A stretch of 64,000 nt of DNA from Bacteroidaceae bacterium (GTDB taxonomy: Bacteria; Bacteroidota; Bacteroidia; Bacteroidales; Bacteroidaceae), in assembly GCA_017617235.1 (NCBI GenBank), contig JAFZWQ010000039.1:1-64000 (forward strand), read 5' to 3'. Below the pieces are notes generated by a model that did not search any database, had not been told where the DNA came from, and saw nothing but the letters and a program-made list of their open reading frames with translations. Of this stretch, positions 42,636 through 51,359 are shown piece by piece. Position numbers and translations under genes: made by a program. Within the stretch, counting starts at the first letter, position 1. Every line of letters begins with the position of its first letter.

Positions 42636-42670
42636 CATTGAAAATTGAAAATTGAAAAATTGAAAATGAA
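42636..42670 (+). repeat. Heptamer repeat covering the susC start codon
   Basis: CATTGAA, AATTGAA, AATTGAA, then AAATTGA and AAATGAA after a 1-bp shift. The last unit supplies the ATG at 42666. In-frame TTG codons inside the array (such as 42645) are not needed. Confidence 0.85.
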
Positions 42671-45600
42671 AAAGATATTCGCATTCTTATTACTCGTCAA
42701 TTGTCAATTATCAATTGTCAATTGTTTAGCCCAAACGGCAGGCACTATGATTCATGGTGTTGTGCAAGACGAGTTTGAACCTCTCGTTGGGTGTCATGTA
42801 GTGGAGATAGACGCCAGCAACCGTATCGTAGCTGCCACGATAACGGACATCAATGGTAACTTCTCTTTCCGTTTGGTTGATCCGAAACATAAACTTAAGG
42901 TAAGTTATGTCGGTTGTGAGACGAAAATATTACCCATCAAGGGTACGAACTACAGAATTACCCTTGCACCTAAAGTAATGAAGGAAGTGGTAATTAATGC
43001 CGTTAAGGTTTCGCAATCTAATGGCTTAGCCATTCCCGAGCGAGAGCTTTCCACTGCTCATCAGACCATCGATGCCAAGGAGTTCGAAGGCCTTGGTATT
43101 ACTAGCGTAGATGAAGCATTGCAAGGTCGTATCGCAGGTTTGGATATTGTGAGCAATTCCGGTAACCTCGGTTCTGGCACGAGCATGCGCTTACGTGGTG
43201 TTAGTTCTATTAATGGAAACACCCAACCTCTTATTGTGGTCGACGGTAACATATTCGAGTCCGACTACAATAGTAACTTCGACTATGCTAACGCTACCGA
43301 AGACCAGTTTGCAGAACTCCTTAATGTGAACCCAGATGACATTGCAACCATCAATGTGCTGAAGGATGCAGCCGGAACAGCAATTTATGGTTCACAAGGT
43401 GCAAATGGTGTGATTGAAATTAAGACCAAACGTGGTAGTCATGGCCCCACGAAGGTACAATATTCGTACCGAGCCACTTTCACACATCAGCCACAGGGCA
43501 TTAAGCTGCTGAATGGCGACCAATACACGATGCTGATGAAAGAGGCTTATTACAATCCTGCCCTAAGTGACGCTGCATCTAATATTCGTGAGTTCAGTTA
43601 CGACAAGTCGTGGAGTGAATACGAAATGTATAATAACAACACCGATTGGCGCAAGGCTATTAGTCAGACTGGTGTGTTGCAGAAGCATTACGTTAGCCTT
43701 ACTGGTGGTGGCGAGAAAGCTAACTTCCGTATTGCCGGTGGCTATGACCACCAGACAGGTACTGTAATTGAACAGAAACTGGACCGTTTCACTACACGTG
43801 TGGCTTTGGACTATTTCGTGAGCGATCGTATTAAGATTGTCACGAACTTTAACATGACCTACACGAAGAATAAGAAGAATTACAGCGAACTACTTACCAC
43901 GGCATACCAGAAGATGCCGAACTTGTCCATCTACGAACAGGACAATAAGGGTAATGACCTTTCGGACTATTACCATATGCTGAACAACTGTTCTGCAGAA
44001 CTGAAGAGTGACCAGTTCAAATACGTCAACCCAGTAGCCCTTGCCAAGGAGGCTATCAACGACGAAAGTACCTACCAAATTCAGCCAGAATTCCAGTTTG
44101 TTTATAATTTGCTTGGAATACAGGCCGACAAGACACAGTTGAAATACGAGGGTAAGATCTTGTTCAACATTTTCAACAAGTACAACGATACATTCTATCC
44201 CTCAAGTCTTGTTACAGCTGGGTGGGCCGATACCAATAATAACCGTTCTACGGCTTCTGCTCATAAGAGCACAGCTATTACAACAACCCATCGCCTGACG
44301 TTCGTGCCCCATATTAGTAATCTTGACCACTCTTTTATGGCGATGGCACAGTTCCAACTCACCAATGGTTCTTCTAAATCCAGCGGAAGCACCGTCTATG
44401 GTCTGCCGGGAACTATCAAAAGTACGACGGCTGATGGTATTGTTAGCGACCTTACCACAAGTTCCGGTCAATGGCGCAGCATTTATCTGACATTCTCTGC
44501 ACACTATGCCTTTAAGGGAAAGTACATCGCAGATTTTAGTGTGCGTCGAGATGGTTCCACAAAGTTCGGAGACGATAGTCGGTGGGGAAACTTCCCGGCA
44601 CTCTCTTTCCGCTGGAACGTTAGTGACGAGAATTTTATGAAGAAGGTCAAATGGATTAACATGCTCTCCGTACGACCCGGATGGGGTATTGTGGGTAACC
44701 AGCCAGGTGGTGAGTATCTCTATTTCTCCAAATATACCAATACTGCATCCTATAATTCCAACTCTTCTGTCTATCCCAGCAATATCCGCCTGAGCAGTCT
44801 GAAATGGGAGGAGAAACAGACTTGGAATGTTGGCTTTGACCTTGGATTGTGGGATAATAAAATTACGGCAGACTTTAACATATACCGTCAGAAAACAACC
44901 GACCTCCTCATGCTTAACAGAAGCATACCTACGTCGTCTGGTTTCACATCTTTGAACTATCAGAATGTGGGTGATATGGTGAACAATGGTTGGGAGTTCA
45001 ATGTTAATGCCCTTGATATTGTAAAAAAGGGAAAGTTCCGTGCTAGTTTCAACGTAACCTTTGCCAATAATAAGAACGAGATAACGAAAATGGATCCTAC
45101 CGTACTTGCCTCTTTAAATAAGGATTTCGATAACTCCAACGGCTCGTACCTCACACGTGTACAGTTGTACAATGCCTTCGGTAGTATCTATGGTTTCCGT
45201 TACAAGGGTGTATATCAGTACAGCAAATACTCACCTAGTGAAGTTCCGGGTGTAAGTGGACCTAATGCACCTGTGGCACGTGATGCTAATGGCAATGTCG
45301 TTACAGACAAAAACGGCTATCCAATTCCTATGGTATTCTGCTACGAAAGCAGCGACAAGTCTTACATCTACGAGTTCAAGGGTGGTGATGCCATCTATGA
45401 AGATATCAATCACGACGGTAACATCAACGAACTCGACATCGTGTATTTGGGCAGTTCACTACCAAAGATTACCGGTGGATGGGGCTTCAAGTTGAATTAT
45501 GGTCGATGGAGCCTCAATACCCAGTTCAATTTCCGTGCTGGTAACAAAATTATCAACCGCGCCCGCATGTTGGCTGAAAATATGTATAGCAACAACAACC

Positions 45601-45950
45601 AATCCGTTGCCGTCAACTGGAGATGGCGTGTAGAAGGCGACGAAGCTTTGATTCCGCGTGCACTTTACAAGGATGGCTATAACTGGCTTGGTTCTGACCG
45701 CTTCGTTGAAAACGGCTCTTTTATGCGTCTGAACTACATGCAGCTCAGTTATTCACTCGATCCTAAACTCATCAAACGCATCAAACTCACACAGCTCAGT
45801 TTCTACGTCAGTGCCAACAACCTGTTCTGTCTGACAGGCTATTCAGGCGCAGATCCCGAGGTGGGATACGGTGGCTATGGTGTGACTACGGATAATGCAA
45901 GAACACCGAATCCACGTTCGGCAACACTTGGTGTAACTATTCAATTCTAA
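42666..45950 (+). CDS. SusC/RagA-family TonB-dependent outer-membrane transporter 1
   Basis: 1094 aa from ATG 42666. Signal peptide ~1-23 (KKIFAFLLLVNCQLSIVNCL), whose hydrophobic core is encoded by a second heptamer array (42696-42723). A carboxypeptidase-D-like domain follows (VVQDEFEPLVGCHVVEIDAS...), then the plug (ALQGRIAGLDIVSNSG, SMRLRGVSSINGNTQPLIVV, DAAGTAIYGSQGANGVIEIK) and a 22-strand-type barrel ending GVTIQF. It imports a ligand, usually an oligosaccharide, with SusD, powered by TonB. susD follows 16 bp downstream. Confidence 0.95.
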   Translation: MKKIFAFLLLVNCQLSIVNCLAQTAGTMIHGVVQDEFEPLVGCHVVEIDASNRIVAATITDINGNFSFRLVDPKHKLKVSYVGCETKILPIKGTNYRITLAPKVMKEVVINAVKVSQSNGLAIPERELSTAHQTIDAKEFEGLGITSVDEALQGRIAGLDIVSNSGNLGSGTSMRLRGVSSINGNTQPLIVVDGNIFESDYNSNFDYANATEDQFAELLNVNPDDIATINVLKDAAGTAIYGSQGANGVIEIKTKRGSHGPTKVQYSYRATFTHQPQGIKLLNGDQYTMLMKEAYYNPALSDAASNIREFSYDKSWSEYEMYNNNTDWRKAISQTGVLQKHYVSLTGGGEKANFRIAGGYDHQTGTVIEQKLDRFTTRVALDYFVSDRIKIVTNFNMTYTKNKKNYSELLTTAYQKMPNLSIYEQDNKGNDLSDYYHMLNNCSAELKSDQFKYVNPVALAKEAINDESTYQIQPEFQFVYNLLGIQADKTQLKYEGKILFNIFNKYNDTFYPSSLVTAGWADTNNNRSTASAHKSTAITTTHRLTFVPHISNLDHSFMAMAQFQLTNGSSKSSGSTVYGLPGTIKSTTADGIVSDLTTSSGQWRSIYLTFSAHYAFKGKYIADFSVRRDGSTKFGDDSRWGNFPALSFRWNVSDENFMKKVKWINMLSVRPGWGIVGNQPGGEYLYFSKYTNTASYNSNSSVYPSNIRLSSLKWEEKQTWNVGFDLGLWDNKITADFNIYRQKTTDLLMLNRSIPTSSGFTSLNYQNVGDMVNNGWEFNVNALDIVKKGKFRASFNVTFANNKNEITKMDPTVLASLNKDFDNSNGSYLTRVQLYNAFGSIYGFRYKGVYQYSKYSPSEVPGVSGPNAPVARDANGNVVTDKNGYPIPMVFCYESSDKSYIYEFKGGDAIYEDINHDGNINELDIVYLGSSLPKITGGWGFKLNYGRWSLNTQFNFRAGNKIINRARMLAENMYSNNNQSVAVNWRWRVEGDEALIPRALYKDGYNWLGSDRFVENGSFMRLNYMQLSYSLDPKLIKRIKLTQLSFYVSANNLFCLTGYSGADPEVGYGGYGVTTDNARTPNPRSATLGVTIQF
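42696..42723 (+). repeat. Heptamer repeat inside the SusC signal peptide
   Basis: GTCAATT, GTCAATT, ATCAATT, GTCAATT: four 7-bp units, translated in frame as part of VNCQLSIVNC. Confidence 0.9.
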
Positions 45951-45966
45951 AAAACCTGTGATAAAT

Positions 45967-47670
45967 ATGAAAACAAATCTCATTTCTCACCTTGTACTTT
46001 GTACATCCTGCATCTTATTGTTCACAGGTTGCAATGACTTTCTGTCTATCAAACCGCAGAACGATATTGTTCTGGAAAACTATTGGACAGAGGAAGCAGA
46101 TGTGAACAGCGTTCTTAATTCATGTTATGCCCAGCTCGAAAGCTCAGATTGTGTAAACCGAATGGTAGTCTGGGGTGAAGTCCGCTCGGATAATATGACA
46201 ACAGGCTCTGGTACTCCCTATGCCCTCCAGCAGGTATTCAAGGAAAATATCCTTGAGACGAACACCTATTCGAATTGGCAAAGTTTCTATCAGTGCATCA
46301 ACCGTTGTAATACAGTTATCCACTATGCACCTATAGTCAATGCCAAAGACCCTAACTTCACGGATTCGGAGATGTATGCCACGATAGCCGAGGCAACAAC
46401 GTTACGTGCCCTCTGTTACTTCTATCTCATCCGCACATTCCGCGATGTTCCCTATACAACAGCTCCCTCTATTGATGACAGTCAGGAATACCAACTTCCT
46501 GCCACTCCTTTCAATCAGGTACTCGACAGCCTGATAGCCGATGTAGAGCGTGTAAAGGATGATGCTGTGCGCAGTTATGGTGAAAATTCTGTAGAGAACA
46601 CTTGCCGGATAACACGTTGGGCGGCCTATGCGTTGCTTGCAGATCTTTACTTATGGAAAGGCGAATGGCAGAAGTGTATCGACTACTGCGACCTTGTTAT
46701 CGATCAAAAGATAAAGGAGTATGAGAAAGAATACGAAGAGAACCCCACGACTATATCTATGGAGTTGTACGGACGTTATCCTCTAATCTCCGAGTCATCT
46801 GGCAACAGTAATTATGCTGGAAACACCTATACAGAGATTTTTGGTAGTGGGAACAGTTTCGAATCCATTTTCGAACTGAATTTCGTCAATAACCAGAGTG
46901 TTACTAATTCTACCGTGTCAAATTACTATGGTTCCAATGGAACTAGGACAGGCCAGATAGGCGCACCCACGTTCCTTTACGAGGAAGTGAATACGGGACA
47001 GAATAAATACTTTGCAAAGACCGATTGCCGATATCTGGAGAATATGACCGAGATTAACAACAAAATCTATATCACCAAATATGTCAATCAGTCAGTTTCG
47101 TTCCGTACAAGTACTACTACGGGTGCTACTCCCACAGTTAACGGAAGTACCCGCTCAACGGCCTATGCAAACTGGATTGTTTATAGACTTACCGATGTTA
47201 TGTTGATGCGTGCTGAGGCTGAAGTTGAACTTGCTGGTGATGTTGAGGTCGGAGCCACGCTTACTGAAGAGCAGACGAAACACTATCGCAGTGCATTCAA
47301 CTGTGTTAGTGCCGTCTGGAAGCGTGCCAATAACAAACGCACTGCAGTGGCAGATACACTAGTGTATGATGATTATGCTCAGTCGCGCACGGATATGGAA
47401 GATCTCATATTGGCCGAGCGTCAACGTGAACTCATGTTTGAAGGAAAACGCTGGTTCGACCTGGTGCGTTTTTCGCGACGCGATGGTGACAATAGCCGTA
47501 TGATAAGCAAGGTGTTGCCTAAGTTCCAAGAAAATGCCAGTGCTATACGCATTAAACTTTCGACTCAAGACATCCTCTATTGGCCCTATAACCGAGAGGA
47601 ACTGAAGCAGAATCCCAAATTGAAGCAGAATCCTGCCTATGAGACTGATAACACAAAACAGAACTTATAA
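45967..47670 (+). CDS. SusD/RagB-family surface lipoprotein 1
   Basis: 567 aa from ATG 45967; a GTG at 45958 adds only three residues. Lipobox FTGC (Cys ~22) followed by NDFLSIKPQND, typical of SusD. TPR-like helical features ('ATIAEATTLRALCYFYLIRT', RWAAYALLADLYLWKGEWQK) and the C-terminal RQRELMFEGKRWFDLVRFSR block are present. It caps the SusC barrel and delivers ligand. It pairs with the SusC just upstream. Confidence 0.95.
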   Translation: MKTNLISHLVLCTSCILLFTGCNDFLSIKPQNDIVLENYWTEEADVNSVLNSCYAQLESSDCVNRMVVWGEVRSDNMTTGSGTPYALQQVFKENILETNTYSNWQSFYQCINRCNTVIHYAPIVNAKDPNFTDSEMYATIAEATTLRALCYFYLIRTFRDVPYTTAPSIDDSQEYQLPATPFNQVLDSLIADVERVKDDAVRSYGENSVENTCRITRWAAYALLADLYLWKGEWQKCIDYCDLVIDQKIKEYEKEYEENPTTISMELYGRYPLISESSGNSNYAGNTYTEIFGSGNSFESIFELNFVNNQSVTNSTVSNYYGSNGTRTGQIGAPTFLYEEVNTGQNKYFAKTDCRYLENMTEINNKIYITKYVNQSVSFRTSTTTGATPTVNGSTRSTAYANWIVYRLTDVMLMRAEAEVELAGDVEVGATLTEEQTKHYRSAFNCVSAVWKRANNKRTAVADTLVYDDYAQSRTDMEDLILAERQRELMFEGKRWFDLVRFSRRDGDNSRMISKVLPKFQENASAIRIKLSTQDILYWPYNREELKQNPKLKQNPAYETDNTKQNL

Positions 47671-47682
47671 TTGCCCTGTACT

Positions 47683-49668
47683 ATGAGATATCCCCAAATA
47701 TTCCGCCACTTTTTGTTGTACTGCAACATTTTTGCAGTATTCACACTTGTGATGGTATCATGTTCAGATGACCCCGCAGAAGAGAACTATTACACCTTCA
47801 CAGGGGAAATGGTAAGCGACTACCTTACGAATCGCCCCGAAACTTTCAGCGAGTTTACGGAAATCCTTCAACGTTCAGGCTTGTTTGGAATGATGGCCAC
47901 CTATGGTACATACACCTGTTTGGCTCCGACAAACGATGCTGTGGATCAATATCTGCATCAACTCGGCTATAGCAGTGTGGATCAACTCAGTCAGGAAGAA
48001 TGTGACACATTCTCGTGGAACCACATCATTCCTGCGACTTATTTCACGACTGACCTCAGCGATGGTAACATCCCGACACCCAACATGAACGACCGCTTCC
48101 TCACTTTCTCTTGTGATAGCGATGCAGCTCGGGGTGGCAATGTCATGTATTACATCAATATGGCATCAAAGCTTTTGGCTCGTGATGACTCTGTGGAGAA
48201 TGGCGTTGTTCATACCTTGGACCGTGTCATCCAGCCTTCAAGTTCGTATTTGCCGGAATTGCTGCAAGAGGACAAGAATATCTCGCTCTTCACCTCTGCA
48301 CTCTATCTTACGGGATTGTGCGATAGCCTTTATGCCTACATCGACAACAATTATTCTGTAGGTCTTGACTCCATCAACAAGGGTATTATCTTCCATCGTA
48401 CAGGTGCCAACTATCGTATGTATTATCCGGCCACCCGTATGAAGCGCTTCACGGTGTTGGCAGAAACAAACAAGGTTTTCGCCAATGCTGGTATATATAA
48501 TCTCGATGATTTGAAAAAATATGCTAAGGAAGTATATGACCAAGTTTATATTGATGATAAGGGACTTTATGACGATGACTGGACGAACCGCAAGAATCCG
48601 TTGAACCGTTTTGTGGCTTACCACATCCTGCCTTATTATGGTGCCATCAACGACTTCACCATTTCCGAGAGCGGTATCGATTACAAGACCACTTGTGCCA
48701 TGCCCAACCTCATTGATTGTACAGACTGGTACACTACCCTGATGCCTGGCACTATTATGAAGATGTCATCGCCATCCGAAGGCCTTTTCATCAATCGAAA
48801 GGGTGTTGCCTCTAACTACAGCGTTCGCGGTACTATGGTTTATACTCCGACGGAGATGAAGACCATCCATGACCAGGAACTTCAGGATGCAGGTTTGCCC
48901 GTTGACACATTGAACCAACAGGCGTTGAATGGTATTTACCATTATATCGACGATGTTCTCACCTATAACACCACCACACGCGATGTTGTCTTCAACGATC
49001 GCATTCGCTGGAATGTGGTCACCATCAGTAACGAGTTTCTCAATGCCGGTGCACGCGGAAACACCAATGGTCAGCACCTGATGGGTTTCAAGCAGGTTGA
49101 CGGATGGGACTTCCATGGTGTTAATCCTACGTTGGCTTTGCGTGAGCGTAGCGTCTGGAATGCTACCTACTCCGATGCTGTAGACTTGATTGGCCAGTTC
49201 GACATCAGTTTCAAATTACCTCCTGTCCCCGCCAATACCTACGAAATCCGCTTTGCCTATGGTGCAGGTACTGACCGTGGTGTCGTTCAGATTTACTTTG
49301 GCGAGAAAGATAATATGCTGCCTATGGGTCTTCCCATTGACTTCCGCATTTGGGGCGGTGACCCAAGTATTGGATGGGTAGCCGATACCGAGGATAATGA
49401 AGAGAATCGCGCTATCGACAAGGCTATGCACAACCGCGGATACATGAAGGATATGGATTCGTGGAATCAAGGTGGATCCAATAACTTACGTGCCAACAAT
49501 GGTAAATATCGCAAGATTCTTACCACTCAGCCACTCGATCCGAATAAGGAATATTGGCTGCGCATTAAACTCGTCATAGAAAATGCCGAGGCTGAGTTGC
49601 CAATCAACTACTTCGAGTTCTGTCCAAAGAGCGTATATGCCGGACTAACCGCGGAAGATACGCATTGA
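47683..49668 (+). CDS. FAS1 domain lipoprotein, two-domain with C-terminal beta-sandwich
   Basis: 661 aa from ATG 47683 (MRYPQIFRHF); a TTG at 47671 is not needed. Lipobox MVSC then SDDPAEE. FAS1-like domain 1 at ~35-185 (FSEFTEILQRSGLFGMMATY, YTCLAPTNDAVDQYL, NGVVHTLDRVI); a second at ~190-430 (RMKRFTVLAETNKVFANAGI, 'NRFVAYHILPYYGAINDFTI', GIYHYIDDVL). The C-terminal ~210 residues look like a ligand-binding beta-sandwich (FDISFKLPPVPANTYEIRFA, EYWLRIKLVIENAEAELPIN). It lies between the two SusCD pairs. Function inferred as surface binding. Confidence 0.82.
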   Translation: MRYPQIFRHFLLYCNIFAVFTLVMVSCSDDPAEENYYTFTGEMVSDYLTNRPETFSEFTEILQRSGLFGMMATYGTYTCLAPTNDAVDQYLHQLGYSSVDQLSQEECDTFSWNHIIPATYFTTDLSDGNIPTPNMNDRFLTFSCDSDAARGGNVMYYINMASKLLARDDSVENGVVHTLDRVIQPSSSYLPELLQEDKNISLFTSALYLTGLCDSLYAYIDNNYSVGLDSINKGIIFHRTGANYRMYYPATRMKRFTVLAETNKVFANAGIYNLDDLKKYAKEVYDQVYIDDKGLYDDDWTNRKNPLNRFVAYHILPYYGAINDFTISESGIDYKTTCAMPNLIDCTDWYTTLMPGTIMKMSSPSEGLFINRKGVASNYSVRGTMVYTPTEMKTIHDQELQDAGLPVDTLNQQALNGIYHYIDDVLTYNTTTRDVVFNDRIRWNVVTISNEFLNAGARGNTNGQHLMGFKQVDGWDFHGVNPTLALRERSVWNATYSDAVDLIGQFDISFKLPPVPANTYEIRFAYGAGTDRGVVQIYFGEKDNMLPMGLPIDFRIWGGDPSIGWVADTEDNEENRAIDKAMHNRGYMKDMDSWNQGGSNNLRANNGKYRKILTTQPLDPNKEYWLRIKLVIENAEAELPINYFEFCPKSVYAGLTAEDTH

Positions 49669-49670
49669 TG

Positions 49671-49705
49671 AGAGAAAAGTGAAAAACGAAAAAGTGTAAA
49701 ATAAA
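49671..49705 (+). repeat. Heptamer repeat before the third FAS1 gene
   Basis: AGAGAAA, AGTGAAA, AACGAAA, AAGTGTA, AAATAAA directly precede the ATG at 49710. Confidence 0.8.
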
Positions 49706-49709
49706 AGAT

Positions 49710-51359
49710 ATGAGACTCAAGAATATCTGTAAAATAGTAGCAGCGACTCTCCCCCTTTGTGCGTTGGGAGGTTTGAGCGGTTGCTCAGACGCTTGGGATG
49801 ACCATTATGGTCAAGTGGGTGAAAGTTCCACAAGTTCTCTTTTGGAATGTGTGCAAGATAACCCAGAACAACTGAGCGATTTCCTTTCTCTGCTCAAAAA
49901 TACGCATGTCTATAATAATCATCACGCTACCAGCGTAACTTTTGCAGACATGCTCGCAGCAGACCAGACACTTACTGTGTGGGCACCCGTCAATGGAACC
50001 TTTAATGCCGACTCGCTGTTGGAACTTTGCAAAACCGCAAAGGGTGATTCTACCGTAGGGCAGCACTTTGTTATGAACCACATAGCTCACAGTCTTTACA
50101 ATATGAACGCCCAGACCAATGAGGATGTGTTAATGCTCAACAACAAGTATCTACCCCTGAATGCTACGAATCTTTACGATGCTGCCGTCATAGCCGATAA
50201 GGCCAATATACCAGCAACCAATGGACTGCTACATATCGTTGATAATGATGTTCAATATACATATAATATATATGAAGCTCTGACATCGATGCAGGAGTTC
50301 GCGCACTTCGGTAGTTTCCTTTCACACTACGAGAAACAGGAACTCGACGAAGAACGTTCCATCCAGGCAGGTATTGTTGATGGTCAGAAAGTCTATTCAG
50401 ACTCGGTGATGGTGAAGGAGAATGCATTGTTCCGCGTTTTCGATCAAATTATGTCCGAAGACTCTGCGTTCCTTATGCTTGCACCCGACGCAACTGTCTG
50501 GCAACAGGTCTATGATGAAGCTGCAGATTATTTCAACTACGGTTCGCTTCCCAAGGCCGACTCCATCTCAGAGTATTGGACGACCGTATCGCTTATGTCT
50601 GACCTTATTTATAACCGCAACATCCAGCATGTAGAGGATTCGCTCTTCAGCACTTCTTTTAATGTTCGCGAATGGCCCTACCATGTTTATTATAAACCTC
50701 TTGCTTCCGACGGAATTCTGGCTCCGACCAACATTAAAGACTCTCTACTGTGTTCGAACGGTTACATCTATCGGTTGAATCAATGGCCGTTTACTCCAGA
50801 GGAACTGTACTTCCACCCCATCATTACGCAGGGAGAACGCGAGGCCAGCATCATATCCTACAAGGATTGCACAATGAATTACCGCGCAGTTCTAGCCGAT
50901 ACGGTATCGGGCAACGGCTACTTGGATATTGTGCCGCGCACGAGCACCAGCAACTGGAATGCGACCTTTGAAATCAACAACACTCTTTCCGGCACATATG
51001 ACATTTGTGCAGTGATTTTGCCAAAGACTGTTTATAATGCCAATTCGCGCGACTTCAAACCAAACAAGTTCACAGCAGTTCTCAACTATGTTGATGCTGC
51101 TGGTAACAAACAAGAGGAGGTTTACCCGACAGAACTCACTAACGACGCACACGTCGTGGATACGGTGGTCATTGGACGTTTTACTTTCCCCACTTGTAAC
51201 TATAAACAGCCCGATGCTACAGTGAGCTTACAGCTATTGTGCTCCATTTCGAGTCGCCAGACAACATTCTCTCGTGAGATGTACCTCGATTGTATTTACC
51301 TCAAACCCGTGCCCGCAACTACCGCTGGCATCAAACCAAGAAAGGAGGCTCGCAAATGA
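49710..51359 (+). CDS. FAS1 domain lipoprotein, third
   Basis: 549 aa. Lipobox LSGC (Cys ~25) followed by SDAWDDHYG, a common start of Bacteroidota FAS1 lipoproteins. FAS1-like domain 1 at ~45-185 (LSDFLSLLKNTHVYNNH, LTVWAPVNGTFNADSL, NGLLHIVDNDVQYTYN); domain 2 at ~190-365 (FLMLAPDATVWQQVYDEAAD, SNGYIYRLNQWPFTP). The C-terminal ~170 residues form a beta-rich binding-type domain (YLDIVPRTSTSNWNATFEIN, TYDICAVILPKTVY). The stop overlaps the next susC start by 4 nt (ATGA), so synthesis is coupled to transporter 2. Confidence 0.85.
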   Translation: MRLKNICKIVAATLPLCALGGLSGCSDAWDDHYGQVGESSTSSLLECVQDNPEQLSDFLSLLKNTHVYNNHHATSVTFADMLAADQTLTVWAPVNGTFNADSLLELCKTAKGDSTVGQHFVMNHIAHSLYNMNAQTNEDVLMLNNKYLPLNATNLYDAAVIADKANIPATNGLLHIVDNDVQYTYNIYEALTSMQEFAHFGSFLSHYEKQELDEERSIQAGIVDGQKVYSDSVMVKENALFRVFDQIMSEDSAFLMLAPDATVWQQVYDEAADYFNYGSLPKADSISEYWTTVSLMSDLIYNRNIQHVEDSLFSTSFNVREWPYHVYYKPLASDGILAPTNIKDSLLCSNGYIYRLNQWPFTPEELYFHPIITQGEREASIISYKDCTMNYRAVLADTVSGNGYLDIVPRTSTSNWNATFEINNTLSGTYDICAVILPKTVYNANSRDFKPNKFTAVLNYVDAAGNKQEEVYPTELTNDAHVVDTVVIGRFTFPTCNYKQPDATVSLQLLCSISSRQTTFSREMYLDCIYLKPVPATTAGIKPRKEARK

